Part shown: positions 7,820-14,812 of the stretch, piece by piece | Numbering within the stretch: the stretch's first letter is position 1 | Layout of the letters: every line of letters begins with the position of its first letter | Source of the DNA: CAYGZL01 sp964354345 | GTDB lineage: Bacteria; Chloroflexota; Anaerolineae; Anaerolineales; UBA4823 | Assembly (NCBI GenBank): GCA_964354345.1 | Contig: CAYGZL010000063.1 | Location: 1-18,514, forward strand | Length of the DNA: 18,514 bases | Reading direction: 5' to 3' | Program-made: the position numbers and the translations under genes | Notes under the pieces: generated by a model | Told to the model about the DNA's origin: nothing | Database searches by the model: none | Seen by the model: only the letters and a program-made list of their open reading frames with translations

Positions 7820-8488
7820 TTATGTATTGATTAAGAACCGGTAGCATGGCATTCCGAATAATTCGCGTTGCTCGACCTTATCCATTCCAAGCTTTGTTAA
7901 CACCCGTTGGGAGGCGAGATTGTCCACATGACTGATGCCAACAATCTGGTTTAATTTTAATCCCTCGAAGCCATAATGCAAGCTGGCTTTCCCGGCCTCC
8001 GTCGCAAAACCCATTCCCCAATAGCTTCTGCCAATGATGAAGTCAATTTCTACTTCATCCGTCTCCGCCAGGTATTGCAGACCACATCGCCCGATCAATA
8101 CCTGATCCATCCGCCGTTCCACTGCCCACAAGCCATAGCCATGCTCGCGCCAATGCAACAGCCAACGAGCAACCATCTTTTCTACCTTTTCCTGCGTGAG
8201 CAGATCATGTGCAGGGAAATAGCGCAGGACATCCTTTTCATTAAGCAGGGTGTGCATGGCTTCGACGTCCCCCAGGGTAAATCCACGCAGTTTCAGACGT
8301 TCGGTCAAAAGTTCTGGGATGGCATTGGCTGGCGGGGTGGGTTGGGATTGAGTAAGGATTTGCGGAGCGACAAACTTTCTCCAACATTTATAGCAATAAT
8401 AAACCTTGCCGCGTTCGGGATCCTCTACAAGGAACAGGCCGCTCCAATTTTTACAAACCACGCAATGGCGTAAGACTCCTGGCGACAT
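7820..8488 (-). CDS. GNAT acetyltransferase (RimJ/RimL type) with N-terminal Cys4 zinc-ribbon-like segment
   Basis: The 222-residue protein has two parts. Residues 1-40 hold two CxxC knuckles (C9/C12 in HCVVCKNW, C32/C35 in YYCYKCW) separated by 19 residues, the layout of a small zinc ribbon. After a Pro/Gln-rich linker, residues about 57-222 form a GNAT fold: ELLTERLKLRGFTLGD opening, then EVEIDFIIG and the acetyl-CoA motif RSYWGMGFATEAG. A later HVDNLASQRVLTKLGM helix is typical of RimJ/RimL-type enzymes (Acetyltransf_3). The substrate is unknown; ribosomal protein N-termini, small amines or peptides are family possibilities. It lies 14 bases after the glycoside hydrolase stop, so probably cotranscribed. 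The start at 8488 is chosen because it includes the Cys ribbon in frame. Confidence 0.88.
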   Translation of the reverse strand: MSPGVLRHCVVCKNWSGLFLVEDPERGKVYYCYKCWRKFVAPQILTQSQPTPPANAIPELLTERLKLRGFTLGDVEAMHTLLNEKDVLRYFPAHDLLTQEKVEKMVARWLLHWREHGYGLWAVERRMDQVLIGRCGLQYLAETDEVEIDFIIGRSYWGMGFATEAGKASLHYGFEGLKLNQIVGISHVDNLASQRVLTKLGMDKVEQRELFGMPCYRFLINT

Positions 8489-8502
8489 GGCTTCACTGCC
8501 CG

Positions 8503-10566
8503 TTAGTAATCTAGTTCCAACAGGAGAAATGTTTCCAGGCGTGGAACGATGAATTCAACCCAATCCTCATTCACTTTGAATGAGAGCAGTTGTTGCTCCG
8601 GCACGACCAGCAACCGGTTGGGTTCCCAGTTTCCCCGCCTAACCCGTGCCTTCACTCCCTCCACCGGCAGGTTAGGTAAATCTTTCTGGAAGTTGAGTAG
8701 ATGGATCAAATACCGTCTCCGATCTTCCTGATGATATACCGTCATTTCCACACACGCGGGCCCTTCGACCTCGAAGGATAATCGCTTATTGAATCGTTTT
8801 AACAACTGGATGAAGACCGGATACCGGACGGCGCGCTCCAGGGTGGCTGTGGTGTAAATTACTGTGCCTTTCCCATAGTGGTGGAGTACCACAGATGGCG
8901 AACGGGTAGGGATGCCAGGCGGATTGCTATGGATCGAAGCGAAATGGTGTGGATCGGCGGGATCGGTGTACGGTAAAGTCAGGGTAGCCAGGATTTCCGT
9001 GTCGGAGAACGCTTCAACCAGCATCTGGGTTTCGGGTAGACCGAGTGGATAGGTCGGGGTAAATCCCAGGAAGTGCGCTTCCCCTGCCGGCGTCGGGGAG
9101 AGGTAGGTAAAGCGATGGGGCGTCTCACCTACGACCTGTACCCCACAAAGATCATCCAGCAGGAAATCTGCTGATTGAGTTTTAACCCCATGGTTCAATC
9201 CGGTGTGTTTGCTGACATACAGGCAACCGCCGTGCTGGACATACAGACGGAATGCCTGGACTTCCTCCTCATCCAGCAGCAACACCTCCGGCAGGATGAC
9301 GATGATGTGCCGGTCGAGCCGTGCTAAATCTTGCCTGGTGATCACTCCCCAGGGGATGTGCGCCTCCAGGAGCTGCTGGCAGGCGCTGGTTAACGCCTGT
9401 ATATGAGGGAACTCGTTTGCCAGGTTCGGGTCAGTTGGCGATTTGCCAGTATCCACAGGGTTGAACTTGGATCTCGTACTCAGATAAATCCCCACATCCT
9501 GGCGGGGTTCTCCGCCGCGGAAAGCATCGTAACGTTTGGTCTGTTCGAAAACCTGGCAGGCGCGCGCGTAATTTTCCGGATTGATCGTTCCCTGCGGGTC
9601 TATCGCGTCGATGAAAATCATCGCTCCGTTACCAGCCACTGATCCAAGCGCTTTGGCCGATAATAAGGTTACTGGTTTGTAACTGGTATGCTGATCGAGA
9701 TGCTCGCAGAACGATGTTTCGAAACCATACGGCTGGTGAGGAGTAAGGTTGTAAAGCAATTTTCGCACAATCGAGCCCTGCAAGGCGTCGCCATAGAAAT
9801 CGCCCTCCAGGAAGTCATTGTGCTGCGCCAACCGATCGGTAACCCCGAAGCGCCAGTCCATCATCAGGGTTGAAGCCTGGTGCTCCACCGAGGCCTGCGG
9901 TCGGGCGGCGCGTGCCGCGGCTGTGGCCAAACCGGCGAACTCGACCAGCCACTCTTCGCGTTTACGCTGAAAAGCTAACCAACGCGCATCGTCCCAATCG
10001 ATTACCCGCGGCAGGTCACCGCCCACTTCATCAGCAAAGCGTCGTTGGCAATGCGGGCAGTAGCACACCGCCGGCCAGAAGGTCATATCGAAACGGATGC
10101 CTTCGACGGCGAAGGTGGAGAGAATTTCAGTAGCAAAATTCCGCACATACTGCCGGTAGCCTGGAGCGTTGGGACAGCACACTCCGTAACGCGAGCTTTG
10201 CGCCGCTTCCCGTCCATCCACCAGGCGGATACGCCAATCGGGGTTGCGATTGTAGCTCCAGGCATCGAAGATCAGGCTGCAGTAGGCGACCACAAAGATG
10301 CCCTGCTCATGAAATCGTTCCAGGGCTTCCTGGAAGACATTGCGACCGTTCAGGCAGGGGTGCATCTCGCCGATCCGGGTGGGGTAATAAAACCAACCTA
10401 CGTGGGAATGAGCGTACAGCACCGCTGACTGCATTTGAGCGAGTGCATATAAGTCTACATAGCGTTGCGGATCGTAGCGCGAGAGGAAGTCGGGATGCAG
10501 AGCGCTGATATGCATATCCAACACACCCCGTCGCCAGGCGTGGTGATACCAGGAGATTGATTTCAT
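8503..10566 (-). CDS. Glycoside hydrolase-like protein: GHL6-type barrel plus GH42-type trimerisation domain
   Basis: The 687-residue protein has no signal peptide, so is probably cytosolic. Residues about 30-345 look like a hypothetical-glycosyl-hydrolase-6 barrel: YVDLYALAQMQSAVLYAHSH, then the GIFVVAYCSLIFD strand, then EGIRFDMTFWP (155-165, D160 the likely nucleophile), followed at once by CYCPHCQRRF (168-177). Residues about 355-560 resemble the beta-galactosidase trimerisation (glutamine-amidotransferase-like) domain: QDVGIYLSTRS, EVLLLDEEEVQAFRLYVQHGG, then HHYGKGTVIYTTATLE. A small beta-sandwich ends the protein. This architecture occurs in GH151-like alpha-L-fucosidases and GH42 relatives; the sugar here is not provable. 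Cotranscribed with the acetyltransferase. A weak AGGA sits 6 bases before the ATG. Confidence 0.87.
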   Translation of the reverse strand: MKSISWYHHAWRRGVLDMHISALHPDFLSRYDPQRYVDLYALAQMQSAVLYAHSHVGWFYYPTRIGEMHPCLNGRNVFQEALERFHEQGIFVVAYCSLIFDAWSYNRNPDWRIRLVDGREAAQSSRYGVCCPNAPGYRQYVRNFATEILSTFAVEGIRFDMTFWPAVCYCPHCQRRFADEVGGDLPRVIDWDDARWLAFQRKREEWLVEFAGLATAAARAARPQASVEHQASTLMMDWRFGVTDRLAQHNDFLEGDFYGDALQGSIVRKLLYNLTPHQPYGFETSFCEHLDQHTSYKPVTLLSAKALGSVAGNGAMIFIDAIDPQGTINPENYARACQVFEQTKRYDAFRGGEPRQDVGIYLSTRSKFNPVDTGKSPTDPNLANEFPHIQALTSACQQLLEAHIPWGVITRQDLARLDRHIIVILPEVLLLDEEEVQAFRLYVQHGGCLYVSKHTGLNHGVKTQSADFLLDDLCGVQVVGETPHRFTYLSPTPAGEAHFLGFTPTYPLGLPETQMLVEAFSDTEILATLTLPYTDPADPHHFASIHSNPPGIPTRSPSVVLHHYGKGTVIYTTATLERAVRYPVFIQLLKRFNKRLSFEVEGPACVEMTVYHQEDRRRYLIHLLNFQKDLPNLPVEGVKARVRRGNWEPNRLLVVPEQQLLSFKVNEDWVEFIVPRLETFLLLELDY

Positions 10567-10575
10567 AATATTCCT

Positions 10576-10581
10576 ATTTTA
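10576..10581 (-). promoter_or_regulatory. Possible -10 element of the glycoside hydrolase gene
   Basis: On the minus strand TAAAAT lies 9 bases upstream of the ATG at 10566, so transcription would start almost at the start codon. The TATTAA hexamer 17 bases farther upstream is a poor -35. Suggestive only. Confidence 0.3.
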
Positions 10582-10607
10582 ACTTCATCCCACCCGGATT
10601 AATAAGG

Positions 10608-10613
10608 TAAAAT
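10608..10613 (+). promoter_or_regulatory. Possible -10 element of the oligoendopeptidase gene
   Basis: TAAAAT in an A+T-rich stretch of the 85-base divergent intergenic region; the start would fall about 30 bases before the pepF ATG, leaving room for the AGGAG site. No good -35 is visible. Confidence 0.3.
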
Positions 10614-10639
10614 TTAAATCCGTATCCTTATTCTAATCC

Positions 10640-10644
10640 AGGAG
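10640..10644 (+). promoter_or_regulatory. Ribosome-binding site of pepF
   Basis: AGGAG with a 7-base spacer to the ATG at 10652. It fixes that start and is one of the clearest Shine-Dalgarno sites in the window. Confidence 0.8.
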
Positions 10645-10651
10645 CATCTTT

Positions 10652-12454
10652 ATGACCGAACCAACTCACCAATGGGATCTTACCAATGTCTATCCCTCCT
10701 TAGATTCACCCGAGTTCGATGCCGCGATTGCCTTGCAGGTCAAGCAAATCGCTGACCTCGAACAATTATTCACCACCCGAGTTTCGCAGACGGATATCAA
10801 AACTCCCCTGCCAGTGCTGGCTGCGCTGGTTGGGGAGGTCGTAAACCTGCTTAATGAAGCCTACACAATGGTCGGTACGATCCAGCCATACCTGACTTCA
10901 TTTGTTGCCACGGATTCCCGCAATAACTTCGCTCGCCGGCGCCTGTCGGAATATGAGCAAGTGCGGGTGCGTTTGCAAAATGTCTCCGTCCAGTTTCAGG
11001 TCTGGATCGGAAAACTGGCGCCCGTACTCGATGCTTTGATTGCTGTTAACCCAACCGCCCAGGCGCATGCCTTCACCTTGCGCGAGACCGCTGAACAGAG
11101 CCGTTACCTGATGAGCAGCAGCGAAGAAATCCTGGCGGCTGAGTTAAGTCTGAGCGGTGGCACTGCCTGGGGCAAGCTGCAAGGAACAATCACCTCCCAG
11201 CTATCTGCTGAGATCACCCTGGATGGCCAGGTACAGCGCCTCCCCTTGTCGGCGATCATCAACCTGCGCTCCCACCCGGATGAAGCTACCCGGCATCGCG
11301 CTTATGACCTCGAGCTTAACCTGGTCGACTCGGTGCGCGAACCCCTGTCAGCCTGCCTGAATGGCGTTAAAGGCGCCAGTGCCATCCTCAACCGGCGGCG
11401 TGGCCGGCAGGATGCACTGCACAGCGCCATTGACCAGGCGCGCATTGACCGCCCAACCCTGGAGGCCATGCTCGGCGCGATGGAAGCTTCATTCCCGCTC
11501 TTTCGCAGATACTTCCTGGCTAAGGCTCACCGCCTGGGAAAAAACAAACTTGCCTGGTGGGATATCTTCGCGCCCACTGGCAAGGTCAGCCGGAGCTACA
11601 GCTTCACTGACGCCCGTGAGTTTATCCTGGGGAACTTTGCCTCTTTCTCCCCTGACCTGGCCGACCTGGCTCAACGCGCCTTCGACCAGCGCTGGATTGA
11701 CCTCGAACCGCGCGATGGAAAACAAGGGGGTGCGTTCTGCATGGGCGTGGACCTGGTTAAAGAATCACGCGTGTTGTGTAACTTTGATGGTTCTCTCGAC
11801 GAGGTCTCGACGATCGCCCATGAGCTCGGGCATGCCTACCATAACTTCTGCGCCTACGAAGCTGGCAAGACGCCTTTACAACAAAATACACCGATGACCC
11901 TGGCAGAAACCGCCTCGATTATGTGTGAGACGATTGTCATGCAGGCTGTGTTGAAGGAGACTACCGATCCCCAGGAGGAACTGGCAATCTTAGAGGCCAT
12001 GTTGATTGGCGATGGCCAGGTGATCGTGGATATTTACTCTCGCTTCTTGTTCGAGAAGGAAGTCTTCGAACGGAGAGAAAAAGCTGAGCTTTCAGTCGAC
12101 GATCTTAACGAGATCATGGAGCGAGCCCAGCAAGCGACCTATGGCGATGCTCTGGATGAGCGATACCGCAATAAATATATGTGGACCTGGAAGCCGCATT
12201 ACTATGAGGAGAACCTGTCCTTCTATAACTTCCCCTATTCGTTTGGCCTGCTCTTTGGCATCGGTTTATATCCCATCTACCAGCAGCGCGGCGCCAGTTT
12301 TGTCCCGGAGTACAAGCAACTGCTCGCTTTGACTGGCGAGGCCTCAGCAGCAGACCTGGCAGGGCGCTTCGGTATCAATATCCGTCAGCGCAAATTCTGG
12401 GAAGACAGCCTGGCAGTGATCGGCGCGCGAATCGATCGCTACTGCGAAATTTAA
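10652..12454 (+). CDS. pepF: Oligoendopeptidase F-type M3 metallopeptidase
   Basis: A 600-residue cytosolic zinc peptidase of normal PepF length. The N-terminal half is the helical oligoendopeptidase domain, and the C-terminal half is the M3 catalytic domain. The zinc motif HELGH spans 390-394, with the third ligand E419 exactly 25 residues after H394, as in family M3. Late substrate-binding residues appear in the YYEENLSFYNFPYSFG region. These enzymes cut short peptides of about 6-20 residues and take part in peptide turnover. It is monocistronic, has its own AGGAG site and promoter region, and ends before a palindromic repeat that separates it from the convergent peptidase gene. Family assignment is secure; peptide specificity is not visible. 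Confidence 0.95.
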   Translation: MTEPTHQWDLTNVYPSLDSPEFDAAIALQVKQIADLEQLFTTRVSQTDIKTPLPVLAALVGEVVNLLNEAYTMVGTIQPYLTSFVATDSRNNFARRRLSEYEQVRVRLQNVSVQFQVWIGKLAPVLDALIAVNPTAQAHAFTLRETAEQSRYLMSSSEEILAAELSLSGGTAWGKLQGTITSQLSAEITLDGQVQRLPLSAIINLRSHPDEATRHRAYDLELNLVDSVREPLSACLNGVKGASAILNRRRGRQDALHSAIDQARIDRPTLEAMLGAMEASFPLFRRYFLAKAHRLGKNKLAWWDIFAPTGKVSRSYSFTDAREFILGNFASFSPDLADLAQRAFDQRWIDLEPRDGKQGGAFCMGVDLVKESRVLCNFDGSLDEVSTIAHELGHAYHNFCAYEAGKTPLQQNTPMTLAETASIMCETIVMQAVLKETTDPQEELAILEAMLIGDGQVIVDIYSRFLFEKEVFERREKAELSVDDLNEIMERAQQATYGDALDERYRNKYMWTWKPHYYEENLSFYNFPYSFGLLFGIGLYPIYQQRGASFVPEYKQLLALTGEASAADLAGRFGINIRQRKFWEDSLAVIGARIDRYCEI

Positions 12455-12458
12455 TATC

Positions 12459-12544
12459 GTAGGGGTAGACCTATGTGTCTACCCCATATGTGTCTCCCCC
12501 AAATGTGCCTATCCCTGTAGGGGCAGACCTGCGTGTCTGCCCCT
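12459..12544. repeat. Composite palindromic intergenic repeat (two hairpins and two extra half-units)
   Basis: Hairpin 1 pairs GGGGTAGAC (12462-12470) with GTCTACCCC (12477-12485). Hairpin 2 pairs AGGGGCAGAC (12519-12528) with GTCTGCCCCT (12535-12544). Each opens with GTAGGGG and has a 6-base loop. Between them the right half recurs twice more (12486-12500 and 12501-12515) at 15-base spacing. GC-rich palindromes starting GTAGGGG are common dispersed intergenic repeats in bacteria. Here the element fills the gap between convergent genes and may also stop transcription from both sides. There is no strong T-run, so intrinsic termination would be imperfect. Confidence 0.85.
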
Positions 12545-12549
12545 TCGAA

Positions 12550-13725
12550 TTACGGCAAATAATCTAACGGGTTGACCTTCAAACCGCCGTAGACGATCTC
12601 GAAGTGCAGGTGCGCGCCATAAGAGTTGCCGGTATTGCCGATCGCGCCAATATAACTGCTCATGAAGACGCTCTGTCCGCAACCCACGGCGATGGCGCTC
12701 AGGTGGGCGTAAGCCGTCTGGAAGCCATTGCCGTGGTCAATGACGATCAAATAACCATAGCCATAGTTCGACCATCCGGCGTAGACGATTACACCGCTGT
12801 CCGCGGCAACCACTGGCGATCCTTCCCCACCGGCGAGATCAATCGCCGGATGGATTCCGCCGTAGGTGTAGCCCGAGATTGAGTGCGAAGGGGTCGGCCA
12901 GATGAACCCGCCAGTGCCGATCGCACCTTCATAAACCGCGCCACAGTATCCGTCGCCGTAATAACGCGCCGAGGCCGGGTTCTTGCGTGAGATGGCGGGC
13001 GGGCCCCAATCCTTAATCGCCCGTTTACCGCCTGGAACGATCAACCAGGTACCCGGCGCAATCCCAACTGTTTGTGACGTGACAGCAGTCAGGTCCAGGT
13101 GGTTGCCTGAGAATTCCAGAATGGCTTTGGAGTCAATCTTGAAGAAGTCGGCGACTGCGTTCAAATTGTCGCCGGCCTGCCATTGGTAGTAAGTCCCATT
13201 GACCGGCAGGATGTTTAGCACCTGATCCGGTTTGAGCAGGTGGGGGTTATCATTGAGTGTCTCAAAATTTCCCCACAAGAGCGTTTCGGCTTTCAGGTTG
13301 AAACTATCGGCAATACTGAACAGGTTATCGCCGCGTTGGACGGTATACGTAATCACATTCACACGCGGTCGGGTAGGGATGATTGTCTGGAAGTCTGGCC
13401 TACGAGCAATGCCCTCACCGGGCATTAAAGATAACGCAAATTCCGGTAAACTTACATCTGCTTGCAGAGGACTGAGGGTCGCTCCGACGAACTGGGTTCC
13501 TACCGGGGTTTGACCAGCGCTTGTGCTGGAAGTACGCTCGAGCAGCCAGGCCTGTTGGCCGGTAAAACGCAGCCAGGCCAGAACGAGCGCTGCAGCCAGC
13601 AGCAGCACGGCCAGGATGTTGATCCCGATCATTATCGGACGGGAAGTTTGACTGCGCGAGGGTGCGGATTTATGAGCGTCGCCAGCCGCGCTGGGATCGC
13701 TCCCGGGATGACCTTGGATTTTCAT
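12550..13725 (-). CDS. Membrane-anchored LysM-M23 family peptidoglycan endopeptidase
   Basis: The 391-residue protein has a short cytosolic N-terminus, one membrane helix (about 31-52) and a Thr/Ser/Pro-rich linker. Two LysM domains follow, at about 126-173 (TYTVQRGDNLFSIADSF) and 178-231 (YYQWQAGDNLNAVADFF). The M23 (lysostaphin/NlpD-like) domain spans about 275-391. Zinc and catalytic residues are present: H292 and D296 in GGIHPAIDLA, H341 in YAHLS, and H372/H374 in AHLHFE. The active set is complete, so it is predicted to cleave peptide cross-links in the wall outside the membrane while LysM binds glycan. It has no Shine-Dalgarno sequence; a TATAAT 8 bases before the ATG suggests a leaderless transcript. 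It follows a LysM lipoprotein gene by 20 bases. Confidence 0.95.
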   Translation of the reverse strand: MKIQGHPGSDPSAAGDAHKSAPSRSQTSRPIMIGINILAVLLLAAALVLAWLRFTGQQAWLLERTSSTSAGQTPVGTQFVGATLSPLQADVSLPEFALSLMPGEGIARRPDFQTIIPTRPRVNVITYTVQRGDNLFSIADSFNLKAETLLWGNFETLNDNPHLLKPDQVLNILPVNGTYYQWQAGDNLNAVADFFKIDSKAILEFSGNHLDLTAVTSQTVGIAPGTWLIVPGGKRAIKDWGPPAISRKNPASARYYGDGYCGAVYEGAIGTGGFIWPTPSHSISGYTYGGIHPAIDLAGGEGSPVVAADSGVIVYAGWSNYGYGYLIVIDHGNGFQTAYAHLSAIAVGCGQSVFMSSYIGAIGNTGNSYGAHLHFEIVYGGLKVNPLDYLP

Positions 13726-13733
13726 AAGTCCGA

Positions 13734-13739
13734 ATTATA
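13734..13739 (-). promoter_or_regulatory. Candidate leaderless promoter -10 of the LysM-M23 gene
   Basis: Perfect TATAAT on the minus strand, followed by TCGGACTT and then the ATG at 13725. The expected start site falls within a base or two of the start codon, and no Shine-Dalgarno sequence is present. TGGAAT lies 17 bases upstream as a weak -35. Confidence 0.5.
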
Positions 13740-13745
13740 CCAATT

Positions 13746-14750
13746 TTAAGGGGTACATTCCAGATAAGTTGAGCTCGTGATAACTACGGCAGGCCCGACC
13801 AGCACATCCTGCTTGACTGCGTCATAGAACCAGCCGTAAGCAAGCTGGTCAGTGGCGTCCGTCAGGTACCAACCGACGACGACAGTGTGGGTGGATGAGC
13901 TGGCCAGGGGATTTTGCAAGGAAACGCACTTCAGTGCCGGACCAGTCGAGCTGACATAATCCAGAAAAGCCTGGGTGCATTGGATTGGCTGGGTCAAGAA
14001 GGTGAATGAGCTTGTGTCGCAGCCTGGTGTGGTGCCCGTTGTTACTCCGCCTGGAGTGGGGGTAGACAAACTGATCGGCGCGGCTGCTGTTTGCCGGGCG
14101 ATAATCAGGATCCAACCGGGCTGCAGGGTGGGCGGCCACTTTGCCAGGCTGGGGTAGCGCTCCTGGTTAAGCTGGATCAACGCCTCTGGCGAACTACCCA
14201 TCCGCTGGGCGACATCGTCCAGGATATCACCCTGAACAACGATATAGACCGCCACCGCCGAGCTTAACGCCCCGCCAGCAGGGGAAGGCGTGGCCAGCCA
14301 TTCGGCGACCTGTGTTCCGATGCGGGATTTGGCTGCATCCACCAACGGCGGGACGATGGTTTGAGCAGCTTCGAACACTGTCGGCGCCAACTCTTGGGCG
14401 GTTTGCAGCACCCTGGCGCCCTGCGTCTGAGCCACCTCCGCCACGGTCGGCGCAACTTCCTGGACAGTCGGCGCCAGCCGGGCAACATTCGTCCCGGCTT
14501 TAGCAGCTTGCGTCTTGGCGGTATCTATAACGGTCGGGGCGATCCGCCTGGCAGTCGCCGCAGCTTTAGCGCCTTCGGTCTGCATTTGCTGGGCTATAGT
14601 GGGCGCGCCAGCCACAACCGTTTTCCCGAAGTCGGCTGCCTGGGTGGCTAATGCCAGCTGCTCGGCTTCGCTGCAACTTACCAGCAGGAAGAGGGCGAAC
14701 AACCCAGCCAGAATCAGGCTGATCAAGAAACTACCTTTTTTATTTTTCAC
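13746..14750 (-). CDS. Lipoprotein with 22-residue amphipathic repeats and a LysM domain
   Basis: The start is GTG at 14750, with GAGG 8 bases upstream. The 334-residue protein has a lipoprotein signal ending LLVSC, with lipidated C26. Residues 27-143 form a tandem array of about 22-residue helical units. APT(V/I) marks unit starts at 49, 71, 93, 100 and 122 (steps 22, 22, 7, 22), and the second half carries a TQxA/TQGA block. A degenerate LysM (about 168-217, VYIVVQGDILDDVAQRMG) follows, then a Thr/Pro/Gly linker and a compact C-terminal domain (about 244-334) with four cysteines (C244, C258, C275, C332) that could form disulfides. Proline-punctuated 22-mers recall apolipoprotein A-type helices. 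It is predicted to be surface-lipidated and wall-binding; its exact role is unknown. Adjacent to the LysM-M23 peptidase. Confidence 0.85.
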   Translation of the reverse strand: MKNKKGSFLISLILAGLFALFLLVSCSEAEQLALATQAADFGKTVVAGAPTIAQQMQTEGAKAAATARRIAPTVIDTAKTQAAKAGTNVARLAPTVQEVAPTVAEVAQTQGARVLQTAQELAPTVFEAAQTIVPPLVDAAKSRIGTQVAEWLATPSPAGGALSSAVAVYIVVQGDILDDVAQRMGSSPEALIQLNQERYPSLAKWPPTLQPGWILIIARQTAAAPISLSTPTPGGVTTGTTPGCDTSSFTFLTQPIQCTQAFLDYVSSTGPALKCVSLQNPLASSSTHTVVVGWYLTDATDQLAYGWFYDAVKQDVLVGPAVVITSSTYLECTP

Positions 14751-14762
14751 TGATTATGCCTC

Positions 14763-14787
14763 AAGGTTCTTGATAACTAAGAACCTT
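14763..14787 (-). terminator. Stem-loop between the esterase and lipoprotein genes
   Basis: AAGGTTCTT (14763-14771) and AAGAACCTT (14779-14787) form a perfect 9-bp stem with a 7-base loop. On the minus strand it lies between the esterase stop and the lipoprotein RBS (GAGG, adjacent). There is no T-run after the stem in that direction, so it is a weak terminator at best. It may instead be a 5'-leader hairpin for the lipoprotein mRNA. Confidence 0.45.
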
Positions 14788-14812
14788 CTGTTATTATCTT
14801 ATACCATATAAT

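Noticed and set aside
11361..11897. 178-residue plus-strand open frame inside pepF
   Set aside because: Out-of-frame shadow over the M3 catalytic domain.
12459..12544. CRISPR-like array
   Set aside because: The units are adjacent palindromes and half-palindromes at 15 and 28 bases, with no spacers of regular length and no cas gene.
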